Shown: positions 9,068 to 17,317 of the stretch, piece after piece
Layout of the letters: each line of letters begins with the position of its first letter
How positions within the stretch are numbered: position 1 is the stretch's first letter
Assembly (NCBI RefSeq): GCF_001435295.1
Contig: NZ_CM003594.1
Coordinates: 1,798,001-1,862,000, forward strand
From: Psychrobacter sp. P11F6
GTDB lineage: Bacteria > Pseudomonadota > Gammaproteobacteria > Pseudomonadales > Moraxellaceae
DNA: 64,000 nucleotides
Direction: 5' to 3'
Notes under the pieces: model-generated
What the model saw: only the letters and a program-made list of their open reading frames with translations
What the model was told of the DNA's origin: nothing
The model's database searches: none
Position numbers and translations under genes: made by a program

Positions 9068-10321
9068 ATGACCCAATCAACTTCAGAAAATAAACCAAAA
9101 TTCGCCCCACAAATATCCGTCCCTGCCACCTATATGCGTGGCGGCACCTCAAAAGGCACGTTCTTTAAACTCTCCGACCTACCAGAACGTTGCCAAGTTG
9201 CTGGCGAGTCGCGCGATAATTTCCTATTACGTGTCATCGGTAGCCCTGACCCTTATGGTAAGCAAATTGACGGCTTAGGAAATGGTAGCTCTAGCACCTC
9301 AAAGACAGTAATCTTATCCAAGTCTGAAAAAGAAAACCATGATGTCAACTATCTGTTTGGACAGGTAAATATTGCCAAGCCGATGATTGATTGGGCGGGT
9401 AACTGTGGCAACTTAACTGCGGCGGTTGGTGCCTGTGCCATTAATATGAGCTTAGTCGATACTGATAAGATCGCAAATAGTGCGAATACTGGCATTTGCG
9501 AAGTACGCATTTGGCAACAGAATATCGGTAAAACCATTATTGCCCATGTGCCTGTTTACTTAGATGAACAAGGCAAGGTACAAGTCCAAGAAACGGGCGA
9601 TTTTGAGCTAGATGGTGTGACCTTTCCTGCTGCCGAAGTAAAGATTGAATTTATTGATCCAGTAGATTCATCTAGTGATATGTTCCCGACAAACAATCTA
9701 GTCGATGATTTTGATGTGTCGGGTTGTGGCCTAAATACTGATAACGTAAAGGCGACCTTTATCAGTGCGGGTATCCCAACCATCTTTATGAAAGCAGAAG
9801 ATTTGGGCTTTACCGGTACTGAGCTGCAAGGTGATATCAACAGCGATAGCGAAACCTTGGCTAAGCTTGAAAAAATCCGTGCCAAAGGCGGTGTTGCGAT
9901 GGGGCTGTTTAAAGACGTCAGTGAAGCGCAAAGCAGTCAGCATATACCCAAGATTGCATGGGTTGGCGCTGCACAAAGTTACAGCGCATCAAGTGGCAAA
10001 GCCGTTGAGGCGAATGAGATTGATCTTGTCGTACGGGCGATGAGCATGGGGCAACTACATCATGCCATGATGGGCACGGCAGCGGTTGCGATTGCCGCAG
10101 CGGCAACTACACAAGGTACATTGGTCAATGAAGCGGCAGGTGGCGGTCAATCGAAAAAGCAACTTAGTGAAGTACGTTTTGGTCATCCCTCTGGCACGTT
10201 ATTAGTAGGCGGAAAAACCGAGCAAGTCGATGGTCGCTGGCAAGCCAAAAAGGTGTCGATGAGCCGCTCTGCTCGTCGTATCATGGTTGGAGAAGTGTTT
10301 GTACCAGCAGATGCGTTTTAA
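9068..10321 (+). CDS. prpF: 2-methylaconitate cis-trans isomerase
   Basis: A 417-residue PrpF protein with a diaminopimelate-epimerase-like fold, isomerising the trans-methylaconitate made by AcnD so that hydration to 2-methylisocitrate can proceed. Typical elements are YMRGGTSKGTFF near the N-terminus, DGLGNGSSSTSKT, DWAGNCGNLTAAVG in the first half and RSARRIMVGEVFVP at the end. AAAAAGGAATAAAAA precedes the ATG. Length agrees with the family (about 390-420). Together with acnD it forms the iron-sulphur route of methylcitrate dehydration. Confidence 0.95.
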   Translation: MTQSTSENKPKFAPQISVPATYMRGGTSKGTFFKLSDLPERCQVAGESRDNFLLRVIGSPDPYGKQIDGLGNGSSSTSKTVILSKSEKENHDVNYLFGQVNIAKPMIDWAGNCGNLTAAVGACAINMSLVDTDKIANSANTGICEVRIWQQNIGKTIIAHVPVYLDEQGKVQVQETGDFELDGVTFPAAEVKIEFIDPVDSSSDMFPTNNLVDDFDVSGCGLNTDNVKATFISAGIPTIFMKAEDLGFTGTELQGDINSDSETLAKLEKIRAKGGVAMGLFKDVSEAQSSQHIPKIAWVGAAQSYSASSGKAVEANEIDLVVRAMSMGQLHHAMMGTAAVAIAAAATTQGTLVNEAAGGGQSKKQLSEVRFGHPSGTLLVGGKTEQVDGRWQAKKVSMSRSARRIMVGEVFVPADAF

Positions 10322-10399
10322 ACGTTTATTATTTGTTCGATTTCTTTAATACTTATACTCTGAATAGCTTTTTGCTTGCGTTTGTTTTACTCTAATAAA

Positions 10400-12253
10400 A
10401 TGCCAACTTCTCCTACTCTTAATAAATCACCACTAGACAAAAAGCCGCCGCTCAAAAAAACGGAGCGACGGGCTTTGCTGTGGGATATCCTAAAAAAGCT
10501 TGCCGTCTTTGCTCAGCCTTATCGCTTAATAATCATTGCTACCTTGATATTGACGGTGCTAGGCTCCTTTACGGCTCAGGTTAATGCCTTTGTGCTGCGC
10601 TATGCTGTTGATACCTTGACCGAAATCGCCACCCTTACCGAGCCTTGGGAAGCTGGCGTGCGCATGCTCACTATTATCAGTGTGGTATTGCTGACTAAAG
10701 AGATATTGTCGATATTCATCTCGTTTGGACAGCGCTTTTATGGTGAAAAGATTCGTATCAATCTCTCGCGTGATTTATCGCAAAAAATCATTGAGCGTAT
10801 CTTAACTTACCGTATGGCGTTTTATACCAGTAGTGAAAACGACAGTGGCAAGCTGCAAACCCGTATCGATTATGGCGTTAGCAGTCTTACAAGCCTAGTA
10901 CAGAACTTCTTTATCGATATGCTACCGCTGTTTGCAAGTGCCATTGTATCGCTAATCATTATGTTTTCGACCAACTTTTGGATCGGCTTGGTTGGTCTTA
11001 TTATCATCCCGATATATTTCTTCATCAGTCAAAAACAAGCACGGCGTCTACAAGGTTTTCGTCGGCAGATGCGTGGCTATAGAGAAGCCAAAAGTGGCTT
11101 GGTTATCTCCTTGATCAACTCCATCAGCGTGGTGAAATCCTTTGTTCGTGAGTCGATAGAAGCAGAAAAGCACTTAACCATTCAAAAAGACATGACTGAC
11201 AATCAGCTGCGCATTCGCAGTATTGGTTTTATTTATGATGCGATAAAGACCTTTATTGAGCAGATTGGCGTGGTGGTAATCATTCTGCTGACATCCTACT
11301 TTGTATTAAAAGGCCAGATGACCATCGGTATGATTTTATTCCATGTCATGCTATTTCAAAACGTCGCGGCCCCTATCCGTCAATTACATCGCATATATGA
11401 TCAAATTAACAATGCGCTTACCTATGCTGAAGGCTTTTTTGAGATTTTAGAGGACGATGATCAAGTTGAAAAAGTCTCTGGTTTGAGTAGCAAAAACTTA
11501 AAAGGTCATATTGAGCTTAAACATGTCAACTTTACCTATCCTAATGGCACCCAAGCGCTAAAGGATGTCAGTTTTACCATCAAGCCCAATCGCATTACGG
11601 CGCTGGTGGGCTTAAGTGGTGCTGGCAAGAGTACGATTATCAATCTGTTGGTAAGGTTTTATGAGCCTGACGCCGGCACGATATGCTTAGATGGTCAGAA
11701 TCTAGCCGACTACGATACCCATGAGCTGAGGCAAAATATCGGTTTGGTACTACAAAGTAATCATATATTTTCCGGTACGATTAGCGAAAATATCCGCTAT
11801 GGCGATATGAATGCGACTGATGAAGATATTATCATTGCAGCAAAAAAAGCCTCCATTCATGAGCAAATTATTAATTTAGCAGAAGGCTATGAGAGTACAG
11901 CAAAGTCATTGTCTGGTGGTCAACAGCAACGTATCGCGCTGGCACGAATGTTTTTAAAAGATCCGCCTATTGTGTTTTTGGATGAGCCAACCGCTAGCCT
12001 CGATGCCATCGCCAGCCAACAAGTGAAGAAGAGCTTAGATCTCATCAAAAAAGATCGTACCGTGATTATGGTTTCGCATAATATTGCCCAAATTATCGAT
12101 GCGGTTGACTTGGTCGTGATAGAAGATGGTCGCGTGGTTGAAACCGGTACGCATGAAGCGCTATATGAGAAACACGGCAAATATTTTGAGATATTCAATG
12201 CCATGTCGGATAGCTTAAATTTGGATAAAATCAGCCAGACTCTAAAGGGTTAG
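10400..12253 (+). CDS. ABC transporter, fused permease and ATP-binding protein
   Basis: A 617-residue exporter-type half-transporter. Six hydrophobic segments lie in about residues 40-330, and the nucleotide-binding domain follows: Walker A GLSGAGKST at about 404-412, signature LSGGQQQR, Walker B IVFLDEPTAS and the H-loop SHNIAQI. The ATG at 10400 is preferred over an in-frame TTG at 10376; neither has a convincing ribosome binding site. It resembles the MsbA/multidrug group but nothing fixes its substrate. It splits prpF from prpD, so it may simply be an insertion in the prp region. Confidence 0.88.
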   Translation: MPTSPTLNKSPLDKKPPLKKTERRALLWDILKKLAVFAQPYRLIIIATLILTVLGSFTAQVNAFVLRYAVDTLTEIATLTEPWEAGVRMLTIISVVLLTKEILSIFISFGQRFYGEKIRINLSRDLSQKIIERILTYRMAFYTSSENDSGKLQTRIDYGVSSLTSLVQNFFIDMLPLFASAIVSLIIMFSTNFWIGLVGLIIIPIYFFISQKQARRLQGFRRQMRGYREAKSGLVISLINSISVVKSFVRESIEAEKHLTIQKDMTDNQLRIRSIGFIYDAIKTFIEQIGVVVIILLTSYFVLKGQMTIGMILFHVMLFQNVAAPIRQLHRIYDQINNALTYAEGFFEILEDDDQVEKVSGLSSKNLKGHIELKHVNFTYPNGTQALKDVSFTIKPNRITALVGLSGAGKSTIINLLVRFYEPDAGTICLDGQNLADYDTHELRQNIGLVLQSNHIFSGTISENIRYGDMNATDEDIIIAAKKASIHEQIINLAEGYESTAKSLSGGQQQRIALARMFLKDPPIVFLDEPTASLDAIASQQVKKSLDLIKKDRTVIMVSHNIAQIIDAVDLVVIEDGRVVETGTHEALYEKHGKYFEIFNAMSDSLNLDKISQTLKG

Positions 12254-12324
12254 GAATGGTTAATGTGTGCCTAAATCGTTATAATGCCAATCTTTTACCG
12301 CCTATTTCCAGAAGCTAGCCCACT

Positions 12325-12951
12325 ATGACTTGTGAATTTTCTATCAAAACCTTTGATGAGCTGACCTCAGTTGATCTCTATCATATTTTAAAAGCCCGAT
12401 CACAAGTGTTTGTGGTTGAGCAAAACTGCGCTTATCAAGATATGGATGAGGTGGACTTTGACTGCCTACATCTTATCGCGCATCAAAACGAGGCGTTGGT
12501 AGGCTACTGCCGTATTATTCCGCCTGAATTTAATAAATTAAAATCCAATCTATCGGTCGCCGACCCTACGATTAAGACCAATCATACTGCTATGCCTGCC
12601 ATCGGTAGAGTGCTGGTATTATCAGAGCACAGAGGTGAAGGTATCGCACGGCAGATGATGATTCATGCCATAGCGCACTGCCGTAAAAAATATGGCAAGA
12701 AGCGCCCGATTATACTCTCTGCACAAGCCTACTTACTCAGCTTTTATGAGTCCTTGGGGTTTGTACCTGAAGGCGATCATTATCTCGAAGATAACATAGA
12801 GCATGTAAAAATGGTTCTATACGTTGCCAAGAAAAACAAAGTACAAAAAGAGCGTACTGAGTCTGCCTCCACAACGAACAAAGTATTAAGTTTTCTGCTG
12901 TTTATCATGGCGGCTTTATTTGTGTTAGGTCTGCTATATTTGATGATTTAA
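12325..12951 (+). CDS. ElaA-like GNAT acetyltransferase with C-terminal membrane anchor
   Basis: A 208-residue protein. Residues about 1-165 match the ElaA branch of GNAT N-acetyltransferases: the opening LKARSQVFVVEQNCAYQDMDEVD, split here as LKARSQVFVVEQ plus NCAYQDMDEVD, then IGRVLVLSEHRGEGIARQMM as the acetyl-CoA pyrophosphate loop, and AQAYLLSFYESLGF. ElaA proteins normally stop at about 150 residues. This one continues through a charged linker into a single hydrophobic helix at about 187-208 ending two residues from the stop, which predicts a tail-anchored inner-membrane enzyme. The acceptor is unknown. Confidence 0.8.
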   Translation: MTCEFSIKTFDELTSVDLYHILKARSQVFVVEQNCAYQDMDEVDFDCLHLIAHQNEALVGYCRIIPPEFNKLKSNLSVADPTIKTNHTAMPAIGRVLVLSEHRGEGIARQMMIHAIAHCRKKYGKKRPIILSAQAYLLSFYESLGFVPEGDHYLEDNIEHVKMVLYVAKKNKVQKERTESASTTNKVLSFLLFIMAALFVLGLLYLMI

Positions 12952-13095
12952 GCGCGCCGCAAGGTTTTAATTTTTAACATAATTCAGTTTGGTTGTTTGA
13001 TATTGAGTATGCTACTTTTAAATGATGGCTAATTTAAAAAGATGACCGAGATAATGGGTCAAGAAAGTAGCACACTCAAGGAAGAGGAAACAACC

Positions 13096-14640
13096 ATGTC
13101 AAATGATAATTCAGATACAACACATTCAAATAAAAATGATGCAACGGTAGAAAGCAATGTCCGTCCAGAATATGACATTGAGATTCAAAAGATTGCTGAT
13201 TATGTGCTTAATTATTCGATAGATAACGACTCCCTCAATAGCGCAGATGCTTGGAATACTGCCCGTCACTGTCTGATGGATACCCTCGGCTGCGGTTTGC
13301 TTGCGCTACGTTTCCCTGAATGTACTAAGCATCTGGGTCCTGATTGTGCCGATCAGCTCACACCTAATGGTGCGCGCGTTCCGGGTACAGCCCACAGACT
13401 AGATCCTATCAAAGCCGCCTTTGATATCGGCTGTATGGTGCGCTGGCTCGATTATAATGACACGTGGCTGGCTGCTGAATGGGGGCACCCTTCGGACAAT
13501 TTAGGCGGTATCCTAGCAGTCGCCGATTATATCAGCCAACAAAGTGTCAGTCGCAATCATCAGCCATTAACCATGCGTGAGATACTCGAGGCTATGATTA
13601 TGGCACATGAGATTCAGGGTGTAATTGCACTGGAAAACTCATTCAACCGTGTGGGTCTTGATCATGTGTTTTTAGTTAAATTAGCCTCTACTGCTGTGGT
13701 CGCCAAGCTCTATAAATTGCCACGTGAGCGTATCATGGCTGCCATCTCGCAGGCGATCGTTGATGGTCAGGCGTTGCGTACCTATCGTCATGCACCCAAT
13801 GCCGGTAGCCGTAAATCTTGGGCGGCAGGCGACGCTACCAGTCGCGCGGTACGCTTGGTTGATATTACCCGTCGCGGTGAAATGGGTATTCCTGGGGCAC
13901 TCTCTGCATCGCAGTGGGGGTTTTATGATGTATTGTTTAGCCATACCAATAAAGACTTAGCCCTTAAACCTGCAAACGAGCGCCGTTTTACTTTCCAGCG
14001 TGAGTTTGGCAGTTACGTAATGGAAAATATCTTATTTAAGTTAAGCTTTCCTGCCGAGTTTCATGCGCAGACTGCTTGTGAGGCGGCTGTGATTTTACAT
14101 CCACGTATTGATGACAGAATCGACGATATTGAAAAAATTGTCCTGACCACTCATGAATCCGCGATTAGAATTATCTCTAAAGAAGGCACATTGGCCAACC
14201 CTGCGGATCGCGATCATTGTTTGCAATATATGGTCGCGGTGCCTCTACTAACTGGCGATTTAATGGCAGAAAATTATGAAGACGATTATCATGCACAGCA
14301 CCATCTTTTAATTGATGGTCTACGCCGCAAGATGATTGTAGAAGAAGATGCGGGTTATTCAAAAGATTATCATGACCCAAGTAAGCGCTCGATTGCCAAT
14401 GCCATTCAGATATTCTTTAAAGATGGTAGCAGTACCGACAAGGTTGCCGTCGAATACCCAATCGGACATAAACGTCGCCGTACTGAGGGCTTGCCGATAT
14501 TAGAAGCCAAGTTTCGTGCCAGTTTGGCGACGCGATTTATCGACAGTCGCTGTCAGGATATTTTTGCCCTTTGTAGCGATCAAAAGCGCTTAGAACACAC
14601 CGCAGTACATGAGTTTATGGACTTACTTATGGCGAACTAA
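13096..14640 (+). CDS. prpD: 2-methylcitrate dehydratase PrpD (MmgE/PrpD family)
   Basis: A 514-residue cofactor-independent 2-methylcitrate dehydratase, which may also hydrate aconitate. Conserved regions include HCLMDTLGCGLLAL, WLDYNDTWLAAEWGHPSDN, GDATSRAVRL and the C-terminal SKRSIANAIQIFF. The ATG at 13096 has GAAGAGGAAACAACC upstream; an ATG at 13042 would add 18 unusual residues. The enzyme duplicates the AcnD step, so this genome appears to hold both the iron-sulphur (AcnD+PrpF) and iron-free (PrpD) routes. It ends at a strong bidirectional terminator. Confidence 0.94.
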   Translation: MSNDNSDTTHSNKNDATVESNVRPEYDIEIQKIADYVLNYSIDNDSLNSADAWNTARHCLMDTLGCGLLALRFPECTKHLGPDCADQLTPNGARVPGTAHRLDPIKAAFDIGCMVRWLDYNDTWLAAEWGHPSDNLGGILAVADYISQQSVSRNHQPLTMREILEAMIMAHEIQGVIALENSFNRVGLDHVFLVKLASTAVVAKLYKLPRERIMAAISQAIVDGQALRTYRHAPNAGSRKSWAAGDATSRAVRLVDITRRGEMGIPGALSASQWGFYDVLFSHTNKDLALKPANERRFTFQREFGSYVMENILFKLSFPAEFHAQTACEAAVILHPRIDDRIDDIEKIVLTTHESAIRIISKEGTLANPADRDHCLQYMVAVPLLTGDLMAENYEDDYHAQHHLLIDGLRRKMIVEEDAGYSKDYHDPSKRSIANAIQIFFKDGSSTDKVAVEYPIGHKRRRTEGLPILEAKFRASLATRFIDSRCQDIFALCSDQKRLEHTAVHEFMDLLMAN

Positions 14641-14678
14641 GCATTTTCCTATCTAAGAATCACCCTTATATTATCAAT

Positions 14679-14732
14679 AAAACAGGACGTGTCATTGTCA
14701 TCATATTAACGACAACGACACGCCCTGTTTTT
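14679..14732. terminator. Bidirectional terminator between prpD and the SDR gene
   Basis: A long stem with isolated mismatches, AAAACAGG.CGTGTC.TTGTC against GACAA.GACACG.CCTGTTTT, flanked by A and T runs on opposite sides. It serves both convergent genes. Confidence 0.85.
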
Positions 14733-14773
14733 ATCTATTGAATTGGCTTTATGAATCTTTTAATCGTTTAGAG

Positions 14774-15583
14774 CTACCAAGGTATGGATTCCCCTGCCCA
14801 GTCAACAAAGCTTCCTGATTGCGCAGCTGTCATACGGTTAAGTACTTCTAATAAGCATTCCGCACTGTAGGCTGGCGAGAACAACTGACCTTCGGCCACA
14901 TTACCTTGAAAAGGGGCTGATAGTTGCGTATTTACCGTTCCTGGCTGCAGGACAACCACGCACACGTCTTTGAGCGAGCGACTCCATTCAATACTCAGGT
15001 TTTTCATGCCCATATTGAGTGCCGCTTTACTCATACGATAGCTATACCATCCGCCCAGTTGGTTGTCACTGATACTGCCAACGCGCGCGGATATCGTTGC
15101 AAAGATTGCGGGCTTGTCATTACTACGCGCAGATTTGGCTAATAGTGGTCTAAAATGCTTGGCAATGAGTAAGCTGGCTAAGGCATTCACTTGCATGTTT
15201 TGTAAAAAGAAATCAGTCTCAACCTGACGCAGCGCTTTTTCTGGCTGCTGCGTCGCCGTATGTAATAACCCTGCACAATTGATAATCCAATCAATATGAG
15301 TGGTTTGCTGCTGAATAACCTCGGCTGCTTGTTGGATACTCTGTTCGTCGCAGAGGTTCATGGATATCCAATGCAGATTGTCAGCCTCAAAATCAGGTAT
15401 GTTTCGATGATAAGTGGCAAATATATGGATATCTTGTTTTCCACCATTATCGGTATTCGCATTTTCATCGGTATTCGCATTTTCATCCGTATTGCCACTG
15501 GCAGTACCATTTAATAAGTGTTCAATCATCGCTCTACCAATGCCGCCTGTACCACCAACGATTAGATACGTTCTGTTATTCAT
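14774..15583 (-). CDS. Short-chain dehydrogenase/reductase
   Basis: A 269-residue SDR oxidoreductase. The Rossmann motif GGTGGIGR is at residues 10-17, NCAG follows beta-4, and the catalytic pair appears as YSYRMSK with an upstream Ser in ISARVGS. It resembles the CsgA/C-factor-like SDR group; the substrate is unknown. Between beta-1/alpha-1 and beta-2 sits a polar insert at about residues 31-46 built of an NTDENA repeat, encoded by an 18-base tandem repeat and likely variable in length. The gene is convergent with prpD and divergent from the DUF2868 gene. Confidence 0.88.
   Translation of the reverse strand: MNNRTYLIVGGTGGIGRAMIEHLLNGTASGNTDENANTDENANTDNGGKQDIHIFATYHRNIPDFEADNLHWISMNLCDEQSIQQAAEVIQQQTTHIDWIINCAGLLHTATQQPEKALRQVETDFFLQNMQVNALASLLIAKHFRPLLAKSARSNDKPAIFATISARVGSISDNQLGGWYSYRMSKAALNMGMKNLSIEWSRSLKDVCVVVLQPGTVNTQLSAPFQGNVAEGQLFSPAYSAECLLEVLNRMTAAQSGSFVDWAGESIPW
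15451..15495. repeat. 18-bp tandem repeat inside the SDR gene
   Basis: CGGTATTCGCATTTTCAT occurs twice in tandem (15451-15468, 15469-15486) and a third, degenerate partial copy follows. The unit is a multiple of three, so copy-number change keeps the frame and lengthens a surface loop. Confidence 0.85.
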
Positions 15584-15745
15584 GATGATTCCTTTTTTAG
15601 ATTCTCTTTAACAGCGTTCTTTACCCTCTGTTTTTTTACACTATTGTCATTATCATTTTGTTTATTATTCATTTTGGCTGATTTTTATTATCTTTACCAT
15701 GATAAAAATGCTTAATAAATGTTCATTTTTTAACATTTGGCGAAG

Positions 15746-15757
15746 GCGTGTCTTCAT
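15746..15757. repeat. Solitary GGCGTGTCTTCA, one end of the MITE-like family
   Basis: This 12-mer equals the terminal sequence of the elements at 31329-31500 and (with one change) 54451-54510. No partner end is visible nearby, so it is a remnant or a chance match in the SDR/DUF2868 divergent promoter region. Confidence 0.35.
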
Positions 15758-15822
15758 ATATACGCTACAATAATCAAGAATTATCTCCTACATAAACACC
15801 TTTATATGGATGTTATCGCATT

Positions 15823-17187
15823 ATGCTATCACCCCAAGATCAATTAACTGAGTTGGTACGCACGCTTGAGACGCAGCAACATGTGTTTGCCACTGACCCG
15901 CTACTTATCACGGAAAAGCTACAAGGTGAGGATGGCAAACCCATTCAAAAATTGCACCGCCGAGCCTCACGTATCGATAGTAACGGTGCGCTGGCACGAG
16001 TATTGGGCAAAATTGACGGGCGTATTAAAGGCATCATGGTGGTCATGAGCGTGGTGTGGTGTCTCTCGGGATTTTTGGGATTATTCACCTTACTACAGAC
16101 CAATGTGGTGAATTTCTTTTATGTATTGGTTTGTTTGCTGGGTTTTCATACCATTATGCTGTTAGGCTGGCTAGTCATGACTTTGATTAATCAAGGTAAG
16201 CAGTCGTCAAATTGGTTTGCTAATTTTGTCAGTCCCAGTTATCTGATACGTGGCAAGGATGATGTTACCAAGGCAGCAGTCCACTTGTACGAGCGCCAAT
16301 TACAGCATAGCGGGATGCGCTGGTATTTGGGGCGATTTAGTCATCAGTTATGGCTGGCAACGTTGACGGGCATGCTGCTGGCGATTATTTTCCTGTTGAT
16401 TGTGCGTCAGTATAGCTTTAGCTGGGAGTCGACTTTACTATCCGATCAAGCGCTAATTACTTTGACACAGGTACTTGGCTGGTTACCAAGTATGGTGGGA
16501 TTCGATGTGCCAGACAGCACCGCTATCGTACAGAGTCGCTTGGTGACTGATGCGATGCCATTGACTGTTGCGCGGCAATGGGCAGGCTTATTGGTTGGTA
16601 TCTTGCTGATGTACGGTATTGTACCAAGAGCGATTGCTTGGGCGTTTTGCGCATTGATGTTCCGTCGTAAAAAAATGCGGTTGGACATTAAGCAGCCCTA
16701 TTATCAAAAGATTTTAAACTTTTGGCAACGTCAGGTGGTAGATGCTGATGACTTTAATGAAGTGCCCGTTCCTATTGCGCCAAAAGCAGCTGTTAGCGCT
16801 GGCAAGAAGCTGGTTGCTTTGCTTGAGTATCCAGCAGAGCAGGATAACTGGTGGCTTGCAGGTCTGGATGCTAATATCAATAATAGTGAGATAGAGAATT
16901 TCGGTATCGTTGATGATCGTGACGATATGGCACGTTTGAAGACGTATTTAGACAGTCACCCAGTGCAGGTCTTACTTGGTATTCATCATAAAGCCTTACC
17001 TGACCGTGGCACATTGCGCAAACTTGATCAAATCGCTGCTCACGCCAAAGATGGGCTCATTGTGCAGTTGCTGAGTGATTCAAGCGCTTTAGACTTAACC
17101 AAGCAGGTTGCAGACGATCAAGATGTTCGTTATAAGCAGTGGCAAACCGCACTCTCTGCCCGCAACATTGGTCTAGTGAATGCTTGA
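15823..17187 (+). CDS. DUF2868 membrane protein, partner of the downstream GTPase
   Basis: A 454-residue integral membrane protein of the DUF2868 family. Hydrophobic segments lie at about residues 67-90, 96-122, 183-205 and 265-290, with a soluble C-terminal domain after about 320 (VQVLLGIHHKALPDRGTLRK). It is followed 130 bases later by a DUF3482 GTPase, and this two-gene order is recurrent in Gammaproteobacteria. That suggests a membrane-bound GTPase complex, but its process is unknown. Single-stranded DNA-like or transport roles cannot be inferred from sequence. Confidence 0.78.
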   Translation: MLSPQDQLTELVRTLETQQHVFATDPLLITEKLQGEDGKPIQKLHRRASRIDSNGALARVLGKIDGRIKGIMVVMSVVWCLSGFLGLFTLLQTNVVNFFYVLVCLLGFHTIMLLGWLVMTLINQGKQSSNWFANFVSPSYLIRGKDDVTKAAVHLYERQLQHSGMRWYLGRFSHQLWLATLTGMLLAIIFLLIVRQYSFSWESTLLSDQALITLTQVLGWLPSMVGFDVPDSTAIVQSRLVTDAMPLTVARQWAGLLVGILLMYGIVPRAIAWAFCALMFRRKKMRLDIKQPYYQKILNFWQRQVVDADDFNEVPVPIAPKAAVSAGKKLVALLEYPAEQDNWWLAGLDANINNSEIENFGIVDDRDDMARLKTYLDSHPVQVLLGIHHKALPDRGTLRKLDQIAAHAKDGLIVQLLSDSSALDLTKQVADDQDVRYKQWQTALSARNIGLVNA

Positions 17188-17317
17188 TTGACTAGCCAAA
17201 CTGGGATTATCAGTTACTTAAGACAAATGGTTAGTATTAATACCGAAATAGCACACAATTTGTTCTACAATAAAAGCCACTGTATGTTTTGATCATTAAT
17301 AAATATAAGACGATATT

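Noticed and set aside
13042..13095. Upstream start for prpD
   Set aside because: The ATG at 13096 has a clear GAAGAGGAAA site; the extra 18 residues are Glu/Thr-rich and not seen in PrpD.
14679..14732. GGACGTGTC..GACACGCCC stem as a possible third MITE copy
   Set aside because: The stem lies between two convergent genes with A and T tracts and reads best as a terminator; the match to the MITE end covers only about eight bases.
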